A DNA stretch of 64,000 bases from Siphonodentalium dalli (taxonomy: Eukaryota; Mollusca; Scaphopoda; Gadilida; Siphonodentaliidae): contig CP136065.1 in the NCBI GenBank assembly GCA_032622095.1, forward strand, positions 112,077,195 to 112,141,194. The letters run 5' to 3'. The notes beneath the pieces are model-generated. The model was not told where the DNA came from. It was given only the letters and a program-made list of their open reading frames with translations, and made no database searches. Of this stretch, positions 32,801-44,800 are shown piece after piece. The position numbers and the translations under genes are program-made. Within the stretch, counting starts at the first letter, position 1. Every line of letters starts with the position of its first letter.

Positions 32801-35800
32801 GCCGGACTCTGGTTTAAGCGACGTTTTTATGACATATTAAGCAGCGACATTTTTTTGCAGTCGTCTCCAGTTAGACGCGTAAAATAACTCCAAACAGGGC
32901 TTTTTGTTGAACCATGTTCGTTATTTTGTTCGGCCATATGTTTTGAAAAAGAACAAAAACAGTCGCCTATACGATATTATAACAACATGCACATATCTGA
33001 GACGAAATGGACACATTCCGATATAATATTGATCAGTGAGGCCGATCATTTGATAACAATATCAACTAATAAGTACCTGGGGAGGTATAATAAGTTGATT
33101 TAAGTGAAAAATAAACATATAAAAAAAACGTAATATCGGTTTGAGCAGAATCGCGTGGGTCGGTTTTCGGTTTATTGTTAAAAATCGAAACTGAGTTGTT
33201 TTCTCGGTTAACCGCCCATCACTATCTGAATATTATAGTCTTAGAGTCGTCAATTAGTTAAAGCCGATTACCTACGCCGATAAGTGACCGTATGGCTACC
33301 TTATATTACAATTTGACGACAGTTGGTAAGTTAAGGTGTCAATTTGGAAAATTCTCACTCAATTAGGATGGAAAGAGGTTGGAATAATAATTTGGACACT
33401 TAATAAGGCACTTTAGCCACGCCCTTGAAAAAAATTGATTTGATGATATATTATGATGATATCATGGCGATGATGATTTTAATAATAATATGTTGATGTC
33501 GGATGATGACGATGGTGATTATGAAATGGTTACATGCATATATACATATATAATCATTAAGTTTATTTCTCATGTTTATAAATATTTGAATCGAAAATAA
33601 ACTCGAAACAAACAAGAACATGTTATAGCCGGAATCCAATTATGTTCGTTCCGTTTCCGATTCCTAATTCACTGTTTTGACGGATTTTTGCAAATACAAA
33701 ATGGCTGAAAGTTCGAGGCGGTAGAAATATGCTCTCGCTTTATGCGAAGAATGACACGACTAACATCTTAAACATGCATTGACACCACACTAGAAATGTA
33801 CTAGAAGCTCTGATCTACAAGTATGTGGGAGTTTTGGTTGTTAAATAATATTTTTTAGTGTGTGTTATCGCTTGTGAAAAGTCGAGTAAATGTCCATACC
33901 AAATATTGGTGACGGAGTACTGCTTTCAGTGATATACAGTCCTGACTTTTATAGAGCTATGCTCTGATAATAAAAGTCAGGTTTACGGACTACATGGGAC
34001 AAAATTGTCATGGACATCGACAAAATCTGCCGCACTATCATCGACAGCAACTTGGACACACCAGTGAACTGCCTATGGGATGACCTAAAAAATGGAATAA
34101 TGGCTTCCATAGACGAACATGTACCAAAAAGCCAAACTAGAAAGAAACAAAGTCAAAGAGCTCCATGGTCCACCAAAAAGACAAAGAGGATGCTCAGAAA
34201 GAAAGCTACTCTAGTGATCTGAATAATAGTAGGGGTCGGAATAATAGTAGGGGGTGGAAAATTTGCCAAATTTTAATAATAGTAGGGGTCGGAATAATTA
34301 TAATAGTAGGGGTTGGAAATGTCAATGAAAAAGGAGATCATTGAAGAACACTGATTTAATTATCAAACAAAAACTTATAATAAACACTCCTCGACCCAGC
34401 ACGGACAACGTCTGGTTCTTGCAGAACCTTTTCAATGTCATTGATTTGAACGGAGAACACTGCGTCAACACTTTTATACGAATTTTCAGTTCCAGCACAA
34501 GGCTCGAAAAATCTAACACTCAGGGGATCCTGAGCGGTAACACATGCTATTAATTTTCTTTGGTCGGAATCAGTCCACCAACTACTCAATTGTGTTCTAA
34601 TTAAAGAAACTTTCAAACGTGAGCCCCTGACGTTGATTAACTTCTTAGTTAATAACGCGTCAATTGTAAAAAAACACAGACATAACGCGTTGTCACCTTT
34701 GTTCGCCTCACTGAACGATAAACAATACCCACAGAGGGGGGTCTGTCTATTGCAATAGGGTCGCACGAATTGCAAAATAGCGACACGTGCGAGGATGGAG
34801 TTACTTCCCATGGATCAAATCATTGATTATATTGCGATGCCGGACGGTTGCGCGAATTCTTTGAACGTATTCCGTTTCATGCATGCCATTTGATTAAAAA
34901 CTACGAATAATGCGATCATTCATGGAGTATGGGTGATCAAAATTAAATAATCGTAGGGGCTTGAATAAGAATCGTAGGGGGTGGATTTTTTCTCCAAAAT
35001 TAACAATCGTACGGGTACGGTTATTCGGATCACTAGAGTAGGCTGTACAAGAAAGCCAAAACATCAGAAGAGGCCTGGGAAAAATACCGCAAACATCAGA
35101 AGGCCTGTAAAATGGAGCTAAAAAGTGCAGAATGGGACTACATCAATCGAATCATGCTGGATGGTATGTCCAAGAAGAGCTCAAAACCATTCTGGGCCTA
35201 CATGAAAGCCAAACGCCAAGACAACATTGGAGTACCTCCTCTTAAAAGAAAAGGCCAACTACTAAACAGCAGCCGCGACAAAGCAGAGATATTAGTGGAA
35301 CAATATCGGTCAGTTTTCACAAAAGATACCGACCCCACCAGAGCAAGCCATACATCAACTGCATCAACACCATGGATTGAACCGCTTAACATATCACTCG
35401 ATGGCGTCACGAAACTATTACTAGATGTGAAACAATCAAAGTCTCCAGGACCCGATGCCATCCCAAATATAGTGCTCCGTACCTGCGCTTACCACATTGC
35501 TCCAGGCCTGAAACACATATTTGAAAGGTCAATAGACACAGGAAGCAGTCGATGATACCCCTTATCTTGGAGTCACACTATCTAGCGACCTATCTTGGAC
35601 AAATCACATAAATAAGATGACGAACAAGTCAAGCAGTACACTCGGCTTCCTCAGAAGAAACCTCCATCGGGCACCATCAAAGAGCAAGCAAATAGCATAC
35701 GAGACGTTGGTAAGATCTCAACTCGACTATGCTGCTGAGGTATGGGATCCGTTCCTGCAAAAAGACATCGATGCAATTGAACAGATCCAGAAACGAGCCA

Positions 35801-38800
35801 CCAGATTTATCACCAATGACTGGAGATCCAGGGAAGAAGGAGCTGTTACAGCCATGAAAGACCATCTAGGACTCCACCCACTCCAAGATAGAAGACGCAC
35901 ACAGAGGTTGACACTCTTTCGTAAGATAGTTGACGGGAAGTTACCATCTGTCACAACCCATGACATACTAATCGACAAAAAAGTGGGCCGAAAGATCGTT
36001 GCTAAACACTTCGAGGGTTATCAGTCACAAAACATCGTGCAAAATTATGAGTGTAATAACTCAAAACCCTTCAAGCTGATCAAGGCCGACACAAAGGAAC
36101 TAAAACATTCATTCTTCTCAAAAACTATCCTGGAATGGAATCAGCTTGAGGAAAGTGCATGTGCCTCACTGCTGGAGACAACATCATCCAGCAGTCAAAC
36201 ACCATCATACTGATCCAGCACCAGCGTACTTATATCCGGAAGGATCCTACGCTGAACCTAATACAGATACAGATACTACTAGTATTACTAGACTGCTCGC
36301 CGGAAGTAAATTTCGCCGGAACAATTTTTCGGACACTTGGGAGTCTTTGCCGAGATTTGGGACAGTTCGCCGGAAACTGACGACAACTTCGCCGCAGGTC
36401 GGGATTCGCCGTAATTTAAGACATGTCTCCGAGATATACGACTTTTCTCCGGATTAGACGACTGTTCGCCGAAATAAATTTACTTATATGTATTGTAGGT
36501 GTATTGTGGGACAAATATAACAAAATATAATTAAACTATATACTCATTTATTTTATTAGTCATATAATATGGAAATAAATATAACATATTGGCGAGAAAG
36601 ACCATGTGGCCGACAGGATACGGGAAAAACATGTGGCATGTGTGCAGACAGGATTGAACATGTGTTATTTTTGGGCTATCATCTGGTATGTACTGTACAA
36701 TATATAAATAAATCATTGTTCATCCATCGATATTATTTTCCGCCAAGGAGAAGCCCTTCAACTGAACTATATGGATTATTATCCTCGGCCTTGTGTTATC
36801 AGGAGGGTTAAAATTTATTGTCCGTTTGTTTGCCTACTCCGGTCAATCAGCGACTCCGGTCAATCAGCGCTCGGATTAGCCCACGCATGAATGAGTCCCG
36901 TGCAAATCCCGCGCTCTTAACAATTCATCTAGCCAGTTTTATTTCTCTCCTTGGACCTATCAGACGTGGTTTTAACTAAAGGAAGTATTTCTCTATTGCG
37001 AGTTTATCAACTCAATATTTATTGTTGATAACAAACTTGCAATTTATCCGTTGCTTACCCGGTCGTTTAATATTTTTAAGTTCGCACAGAAACTCTTCGT
37101 TTCGTAGTATGCGCAACGCTATTTATAAAAATTCCGTGTTTTATCGACACATTTTATCTTGAAAATTTTGGGATTGGAATCGACAAAATCACGTTGAGAA
37201 CTTCGCCATTGATGGCCATTTTGACAATGACTACAGACGCACATCGTTTACTTGTAGCAAACCTATATTGCATTATTGTGCAACATATACGGTGGCATGA
37301 ATCGTCCGATTTCTGAGTCCACGTGGTACGGTATGCGAAGTCTCCTAATTTCGTGCTAACTATATTTCATGAAGCCGTCTTCTCGCTACATTCATTTCAT
37401 GTACACTACCTAATCGTATATGCAACAGCTCTGTTAGTGCGCAGAAAGTTGGCCAGGACAGAAATGTCTCCTTTGGCGATAATTTACATGTATTAATAAA
37501 CAAGATAGAACTTGTAATCCAATGAAATTTCTTTTGCCTCAACTAATTGTAAGTTGAAGTTGAGCGACTGGAACTTTACCGACATTTGGTAAATGATTAT
37601 CACAGAACATCATTGTACATATACAACATGTCGTTATAATTAATTGTGCTTACCGATTAATATTTGCAAATCTTAGCTAGCCCGAATGTATTACTATTAA
37701 CATGAGGGCTCGTATTTGGATACTTGGAACGTCGCAAACGTTACATCGACTTCAAGATATTTATTTGAAATTCTGACTCTGTTCTTGCGATTCCATTTCC
37801 TTTCCCTCATTGTATTATCGGAACAATCGTTAGAAACAATGAGATTATGTTTGTTATAACATATAGTATTATATGGCCTGTGTTCAAATAATGCTGTGTC
37901 TCTTGAATAGTCTCTTTCTTTACATGCCTGTCCAGTATTACTGACAGTGTCCGCTTGCTACGCATCGTTCAACTGGTTTGATTGGGGACTAGGATTATCT
38001 GACACAAGATTGGGCACCAAGGATTTTCATTTCCAGGGCTCAAGTTCCAGGGCTCAAAATACATTTAATTTTACGAGAATCAAATGCTGAATCATGTCAG
38101 TCATAAGGCACTGAAAATTGTAAAGTTTTGTGAGAATCGATTCGGTGATTCTCGTCGAATCTTGAAGCCTGAGTTCCCATTGTCGAATGGCGATCTCCAT
38201 CAATTCATATCGGTACTCTGTCGTTATTTCGGCGACAATTGTGTCTGTTTCTTTGCAATCGCTCAATGTATTTTGCGGAATGGGCTTCCCTGTTCCATGA
38301 CTGTACAGATATGCAAGTGCAGTAGCATGAACCTTCAGCTATAGTTTGCTTAAATATCCAAGGATACTTCCGTCCGTGGTCAGATCTCTTTGGAATTTTT
38401 TTTGGATGAGAGCCTTTGGCTGGTCTACTTGTGGCAAGTCACCATATCTGTGTGACCTAGCATGGTCGCAGTGTTGAAATGATTCATTGGCTAGCCAGTG
38501 TCTCAATAAATTTTCAGTCAATCAATGTTTATACTTTTGATGTTTGACATTTCCATGTGTTCACTGTACCAAATAGACAACATCTGAACTGTTATCCTCA
38601 GACATTAGTGACTAGTTAGTGTTTGTCGATGCATTCAAATTACGAATTTCAATGATACAAAATGGTGAGTTTAAAAACATGTATGGCCAGCCATAATTGT
38701 TCCATACTAGTACAAGGGTATCAGTGCCTCAGAGGCTCAATGACATACGAACTGACTATATCAATATGGCGTAAATTTTCACTGATACCGACATACTTCT

Positions 38801-41800
38801 GCGCTTTCAATCCGTGAATAGTCAAGGTGAACTACTATGCATTTATATTGTCATGTGCCCCCGATGCACTGCCAATAGCCTTTCCAACAGAGTCCATCAC
38901 TTGGCTCTCTACCTTCTATTTCCACATATAGAAAAGATCAAATGTCAAATAGCCTTCACTCACGTATAAAGCACAGTTACATGAAATGCATTTATATTGC
39001 GCAGGGCCGCTGCCACTATAATTTCCATCAGAGACCAACACATGGCTCTTTTCCTTCTATTGCCTCATATCCAATTGATTATCTGGCAAATAACAGAAAG
39101 GACAGCATTTGTATTGTCACACATATTAAGTGCAGTTACATAAACAGCGTTTATATTTATATTGCGCACGACCACTGCAGGCCTGCATATTGGAGGCGAA
39201 CGATGGTTTGGTTCACCTGGAGGTTGTGAAATCTAGGTAGCGTCAAAGTGTATGTGGCTCTCGTGATACTGAATATAACAGTTTGTGTAACCTATGGGTA
39301 CCTCAGCACATCCCGACAACCGACAAATACGTTACGGCTTACGCTTCATTTTGCATTCTGCAGGCCTGCCCGTGCCAATTTCAAAAGAGTCCAAAACATG
39401 GCTCTTCTCCTTCTATTACTACATATCCATTAGACCGGCCCCCAGATGAGGGTAGTGTCACACGAAAGGGTAGAAATTTTGACGCTATCTCCAATTATCC
39501 TTGCCCCATGGGGGTTCCAAAACACTGAGGTATCCAGGGCGGAGCAGGTGGAAAATATTTTTTTTTGACCTTTTTGGTGTTTTTGACCTGCAAATTTCAG
39601 TATAATCAGAAGAACCTATAAAATAAGACAAATGTTGAATAAAATATACTTGAATATCAGATATTTATTCTATCTGGGTTGCTTAACATTTGTGATGTGC
39701 AAAAAGTTATATTATCCAACAATTTTTGTGAAAAATTAACGAAAATTCCCAAAAAGTGCATAAATTGCAGTGCTTTTTCAAAAAAGTTTTCCAGAAGATT
39801 TCCTATAAAATGTTCATTTTTTGGTATAAAGCTCTCCCTGGTGCATCATAATTTTCAGCAATATATACCTGATTTAGTAATATCCACATCACAAGTAATG
39901 ATATCCAACAAGTCGAGATATTTCAAAAAACTTAACCCACCCCCCTAAAACTTATTTTCTATCTGAAAATACCTGTGATACAGCTGCACAACATGCACCA
40001 CAATAAGCATGAATTCTTCCCCAATGTCAGACATGAAATGCTATAATCATGTACCAGACCAGAATTAAGAAATAAAGTAAAACTTAACCATACCCCAAGA
40101 TAGTGTTCTCAATGCTTTCAATCTTATGCAATACTAAACTCGAAAGCTCGTTCATACTAGTTGATATAATTCATATAATAAATTGCAATAGTTCTGCCCA
40201 CGGATTATGTAATCTCATCTTCACTGTCACTTTCATCAAATGTGATGGTATCAGTCAATAGAATTTCTGTGCAACATCTTACGGGAAGAATGGTTCAAAC
40301 AACTCAGGCTGCCTATGGGCCGTCCATCCATGAAGTGCTACACTGGGAGTGGTTGATTTTAGCAATGGTTGCAAGTCTCCATTGTTTTGCTATCATGTTG
40401 GCTCGTTTTGAGTGTAGAATTAAAGATTCCTCACATGGTGGAAGTGCAGAAAGATCAACTACATTTTGCTGATTACAGAAATGTTTCCATTTCGGAACAA
40501 CGATGAAAGGTAATTATTACATGTGAAGGAATGGAACCTAACAACTGCATTCTTCTGTATATTTGGCTGCCAAAATGTGGAAATGGTAGATATTGACCCA
40601 GCGTGTCCCACAATCGCTTACAAGTTGTGGTTGGTGTATAAAATTGGCTATTCTGCCTCCTATACATTGAACACTAACATGTCTGATGCACCTAAGTTAA
40701 TTTTTACTATTGTCACCACTGACATTAATACCAGAAATATTGGGTTTTTCTCTCACAAACTTGACATAAATAATGGCACAAAAATTTTCAAGTAAAATGT
40801 AACTATGTTTGGTATGAAATGCGTTTATTGTTTAGATCTACCTTAAATGTGTCACACTAATGTGTTTGTAAACCAAATTATTCAAAATGGCTTCCAAAAT
40901 GGCAACCATTTTTTACATACATATATCCCGAACATTATTTTCTGCGTTTCCGAAAATGTAGCAAATTGTGACTCACTTGGTTATTTTACATGTTAGCTAA
41001 TCAACTGACAACTAATTGTTCTATTCTGGTTGTCCCATTTCCTTATGGGGCATAACAAATATTAAAGTTGCCTTATTTGTTGTTTTTTTTCCCCAAGAAC
41101 CTCTTTTTGGATACTGGTTATATTTTTTTTAATAAATGGGCAGAACTTTGAAATGGAACTTAAATTAATCATAATCTGTGGCTATTCTGGCCTATTAGGA
41201 TAAAAATTGATCAACATGATACAGGGTGGAGGTCAAGATGGCAACCAGGGAGTTACCGTGACGAGTGTGAATATGTGTACACGATTAGCTATATGGTCAT
41301 GCAAGGGGTGGCCATGGTGAGATGTATAGGTATGCAAGGAGTGAGTGTATGGTCATGTATGAGGTGAATAAGTATACAGGGAGTGACTGTATGGTTGTAT
41401 GGTTATGAATACCCAATACATGTGTACACAATGTGGCTCAATGGGCATTGCTGTGGTTTATGCAAATAACGAGAGTACCTACATGGTCATATGTGTGCTT
41501 ATGTATATATGGAGTGACTGTATGGTCATGGATAGATGTGCAGCTAATGTGTATATGAGTACATGGAATGGCAGTAGTCATAATGTGTATATGCGTACCT
41601 GATGTATGCTGAATGGCCATTGACAAGCATGTGGATGGCCATGTGCATGTGGATGTATATGTATATATCGAGTGGCTATATGACTATTGACGTGGTAAAT
41701 ATGTATACAGTGAGTGACTCTATGGCCAATCGTGAGATGAATATGTTTTCAGGGAGTGACCAATGGCCAATGGTGAGGTGAACAGTTATACAAGGAGTGA

Positions 41801-44800
41801 CTTTATGATCATGAATGTGGCGATTAGGTATATAGGGAGTGACTATATGGACATGGTCAAGTGTAGGAGTATACCCGGTGTGCCTGCATGGCTGTATGAG
41901 CATGTGTAGGGTGTACGGGTATACACAAGTGTGGCTGTATATGGTTATGGAGAGGCATGTGTATAACGTGAGTGGCTATATCGCCATTAGTGAGGTGCAT
42001 ATGTTTACCTGGAGTTATTCTATGGTCATGTTTGGGAGAAAATATATGTATATCTTGCGTGGCTATTTTGCCATGGGTTTGGTGAACATGTATACAGGGA
42101 GCAAATGACGTATGACCAACGGTGAGGTGAATAGGTATACAATGATTGACTGTATGATCATGAATGTGTTGAATAGGTACACAGGGGTGACTATATGGTC
42201 ATGGGTCAGGTGTATGAGTATACCTAGTGTGCCTGCATGGTGACTCATGGCTGTATGGGCATGTGTGGGGTGTTCAGGTATACACGAGTATGGATATATA
42301 TGGTCATGGGTGAGGGCTACGTATATAAAGCGAGTGGCTATGTGGCCAATGGTGAAATGCATATGTATACATGAAGTGACTCTATGGTCATGGATGGGGT
42401 GTATATGTTTATCTTGAATTGCTATTTTGGCCATGGAGAATATGTATACGGGGACTGACCGTATGGCCAATGGTGAGATGAATAGGCATACAAGGGTTGA
42501 CTTATGATCATGAGAGTGGTGAATAGGTATACAGGGAGTGACTATATGGTCATGGGTCAGGTGTATGTGTATAGAGTGAGTGACTATCTTGTCATTTGTG
42601 TGGTGTTTATGTGTATACATGGAGTGACTGTATGTTACTGGGTTGGTTGTACATGTGTACCTTGGGTTGCTATTGCTTTCCACAATAACTCAATGATATC
42701 TAAATCGATAGAGAGGTCATGTCAGAGAGTTCTCCATCTTGATTGCGTTTATGCATGATGGAGGAAACATTAAATGATTACCCCCTGATAGTAGTTAATC
42801 AATTTTGATGCTAATGGGCACGTTATTCTAGTCAGTGCATTGATATCGAGATGTCAAATGTACAGAAGAATGCACTTATTGGGTTCCATTCCTTCACGGG
42901 TAATGATTACATTCCAAAAAGGGGAAAACACTTGTCTGGAAGTTGCTGGAAAGACGATAAAAATATATGGAAGTCATGGCATATGTAGGAACGAATTGGG
43001 TTTTGGACAGTGACACGCTTACTACACTCAGGGAGTTAGCATGTGCCTTATATGCTCAACATTCGAGAAAAGTGAATAAAGCTAAGCGGATAATGTTCCA
43101 GCAGAAGTTCGAGAATCAGCAGAAGGTACTTGATCTTTCTGCACCATGTGAGGAATCTTTAATTCTACACTCAAAATGAGCCAACATGATAGCAAAACAG
43201 TGGAGACTTGCAACCGTTGCCAACTCAACCACAAATGAGATTGCATAATCTGTGGGCAGAACTATTGCAATTTATGATATGAATTCTATCAAGTAGTATG
43301 AACGACCTTTCGAACACTATCTTGGGGTAGGGTTAAATTTTACATTATTTCTTAATTCTGGTCTGGTACATGATTATAGCATTTCGTGTCTGATATTGGG
43401 GGTGAATTCATGCTTATTGTGGTGCATGCTGTGCAGCTGTATCCATAAAACTGACATTCATGGGAATTTTTCAAATAATTTTCACTTAAAAATAATCAAA
43501 ATTTTAGCTAATTCACCCAAAAAAAATTAAATATTTAAACAAAAATAGACTCTACCATTACATAAACCTCCTTCGATACATTCTAATTCCATGATATATG
43601 ATAAGACCCTGAATTGGTTAACAAAACGGAACGAAAACGGGCTATACTGACTTGACAGGTATTTTCAGATAGAAAATAAGTTTTAGGGGGGTGGGTTTAT
43701 GTTGTTTGAAATATCTCGGCTTGTTGGATATCATTGCTTGTGATGTTGACATTAATAAATCAGGTATATATTGCTGAAAAAAAAAATGTAAAGTTTATAG
43801 AAAATCTTCTGGAAAACTTTTTTGAAAAAGCACTGCAATTTATGCATTTTTTTTGGCATTTTCGTGAATTTTTCACAAAAATTGTTGGATAATATAACAT
43901 TTTGCACATGATAAATGTTAAGCAACCCAGATAGAATAAATTTCTGATATTCAAGTATATTTTATTCAATATTTGTCTTATTTTATTGGTTTTCTTGATT
44001 ATACTGAAATTTGCAGGTCAAAAAGGTCAAAAAAATATATTTTCCACCTGCTCCGCCGTGGATACCTCAGTGTTTAGGAACCCCCATGGGGCAAGGATAA
44101 TTGGAGATATCGTCAAAATTTCTACCCTTTCGTGTGACACTACCCTCATCTGGGGGCCGGTCTACATATGATTATCTGGTGAATAGAAAACCTAAATGAA
44201 TAACACAAATGAAAGCATTTGTATCATCACACATATAAAGCGCCGTTCCGCAAGAAGCCTTTATATTGTGCATGACCACTGCCCAGTACCAGTGACTGGC
44301 GGGGTGCTACCATCGCTGATTTGGAAAACAAATCTTAAAGGGCGTATGCCACAGCTCCTGAGCCTTAGGGTGGGGAAGACTCATCATGTGCCACTAACAG
44401 CGCACCAGCCAACCAGACTTCAGTTCTTCCCAGATGTAAACGCAGCTCGAGCTCTCATTTGCTCTCGCAATTCAGAAGACGGATGTACTTGCGCCTGTAT
44501 CATCATCAGTTGTGTTTTTCTCACATTCAATGTCATTGTGGGATAGACCTCAAAACATGCATGTTCCATGGCACTTTCACATTCCTATAATTTAACTGCG
44601 ATGGGAACGGTTTTAAATATACCTTCCAATAGTTTAATATTGAATCAACGATTACTGTGACCATGCACATTTTGTCAAGAGGGAACAGTGAACAGTTTAA
44701 TATTCGTGAATTAGAAAATTACAATTGCATACGGCCTACGTGAACAATTGCTCCTGTCTCCTGGGAAGGACTGAGACTTCTGACTCTTCCCCACGGTCTG

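Larger units (their letters stand above)
33985..36240 (+). pseudogene. Broken LINE (Jockey/CR1-like) ORF2, split by a transposon and internally deleted
   Basis: Three pieces. 33985-34208 encodes the linker before RT ([37 protein letters not shown]). After an 830-bp insertion the frame resumes at 35041 ([19 protein letters not shown]) and runs through [17 protein letters not shown] and [12 protein letters not shown] to about 35548. From 35549 on, the sequence is the region after the RT palm ([54 protein letters not shown]). The catalytic palm with its YADD motif, roughly 250 residues, is missing. The 5' endonuclease is also absent. A tail 'acagatacagata' near 36262 may be the 3' end. Confidence 0.88.
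39431..44164. mobile_element. 4.7-kb palindromic element with over 1-kb inverted arms
   Basis: Left end TAGACCGGCCCCCAGATGAG and right end CTCATCTGGGGGCCGGTCTA are perfect inverses. The match continues with indels through 'cccatgggg', 'ttccagaagatt', 'cacccccctaaaacttattt', 'taccagaccagaattaagaa', and 'gatagcaaaac' on one arm inverted to 'gttttgctatc' on the other. It reaches the 'gtgaaggaatggaacc' block at about 40525-40545 and 42886-42901. The left arm is about 1.14 kb and the right about 1.3 kb, the latter with an insertion near 43445-43660. The centre holds a minisatellite. The flanks look like one satellite unit split in two; 'catat' adjoins both sides but no clean duplication is visible. 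Superfamily unknown; a long-armed fold-back or MULE-like element is possible. Confidence 0.88.

Noticed and set aside
32130-33224. Exact 8-bp TSD for this hAT-like element
   Set aside because: The flanking 8-mers AAACCGAG and TCTGAATA do not match, so no duplication is claimed.
42063-42683. 206-aa minus-strand ORF
   Set aside because: Its His/Thr/Ile repeats are the translation of the 55-65 bp minisatellite. Other frames across the array are also open for long runs.
39422-44173. 9-10 bp TSD (catatccat / catatgatt) for the palindromic element
   Set aside because: Only the first five bases agree and the flanks are themselves from a tandem repeat, so the match may be coincidental.
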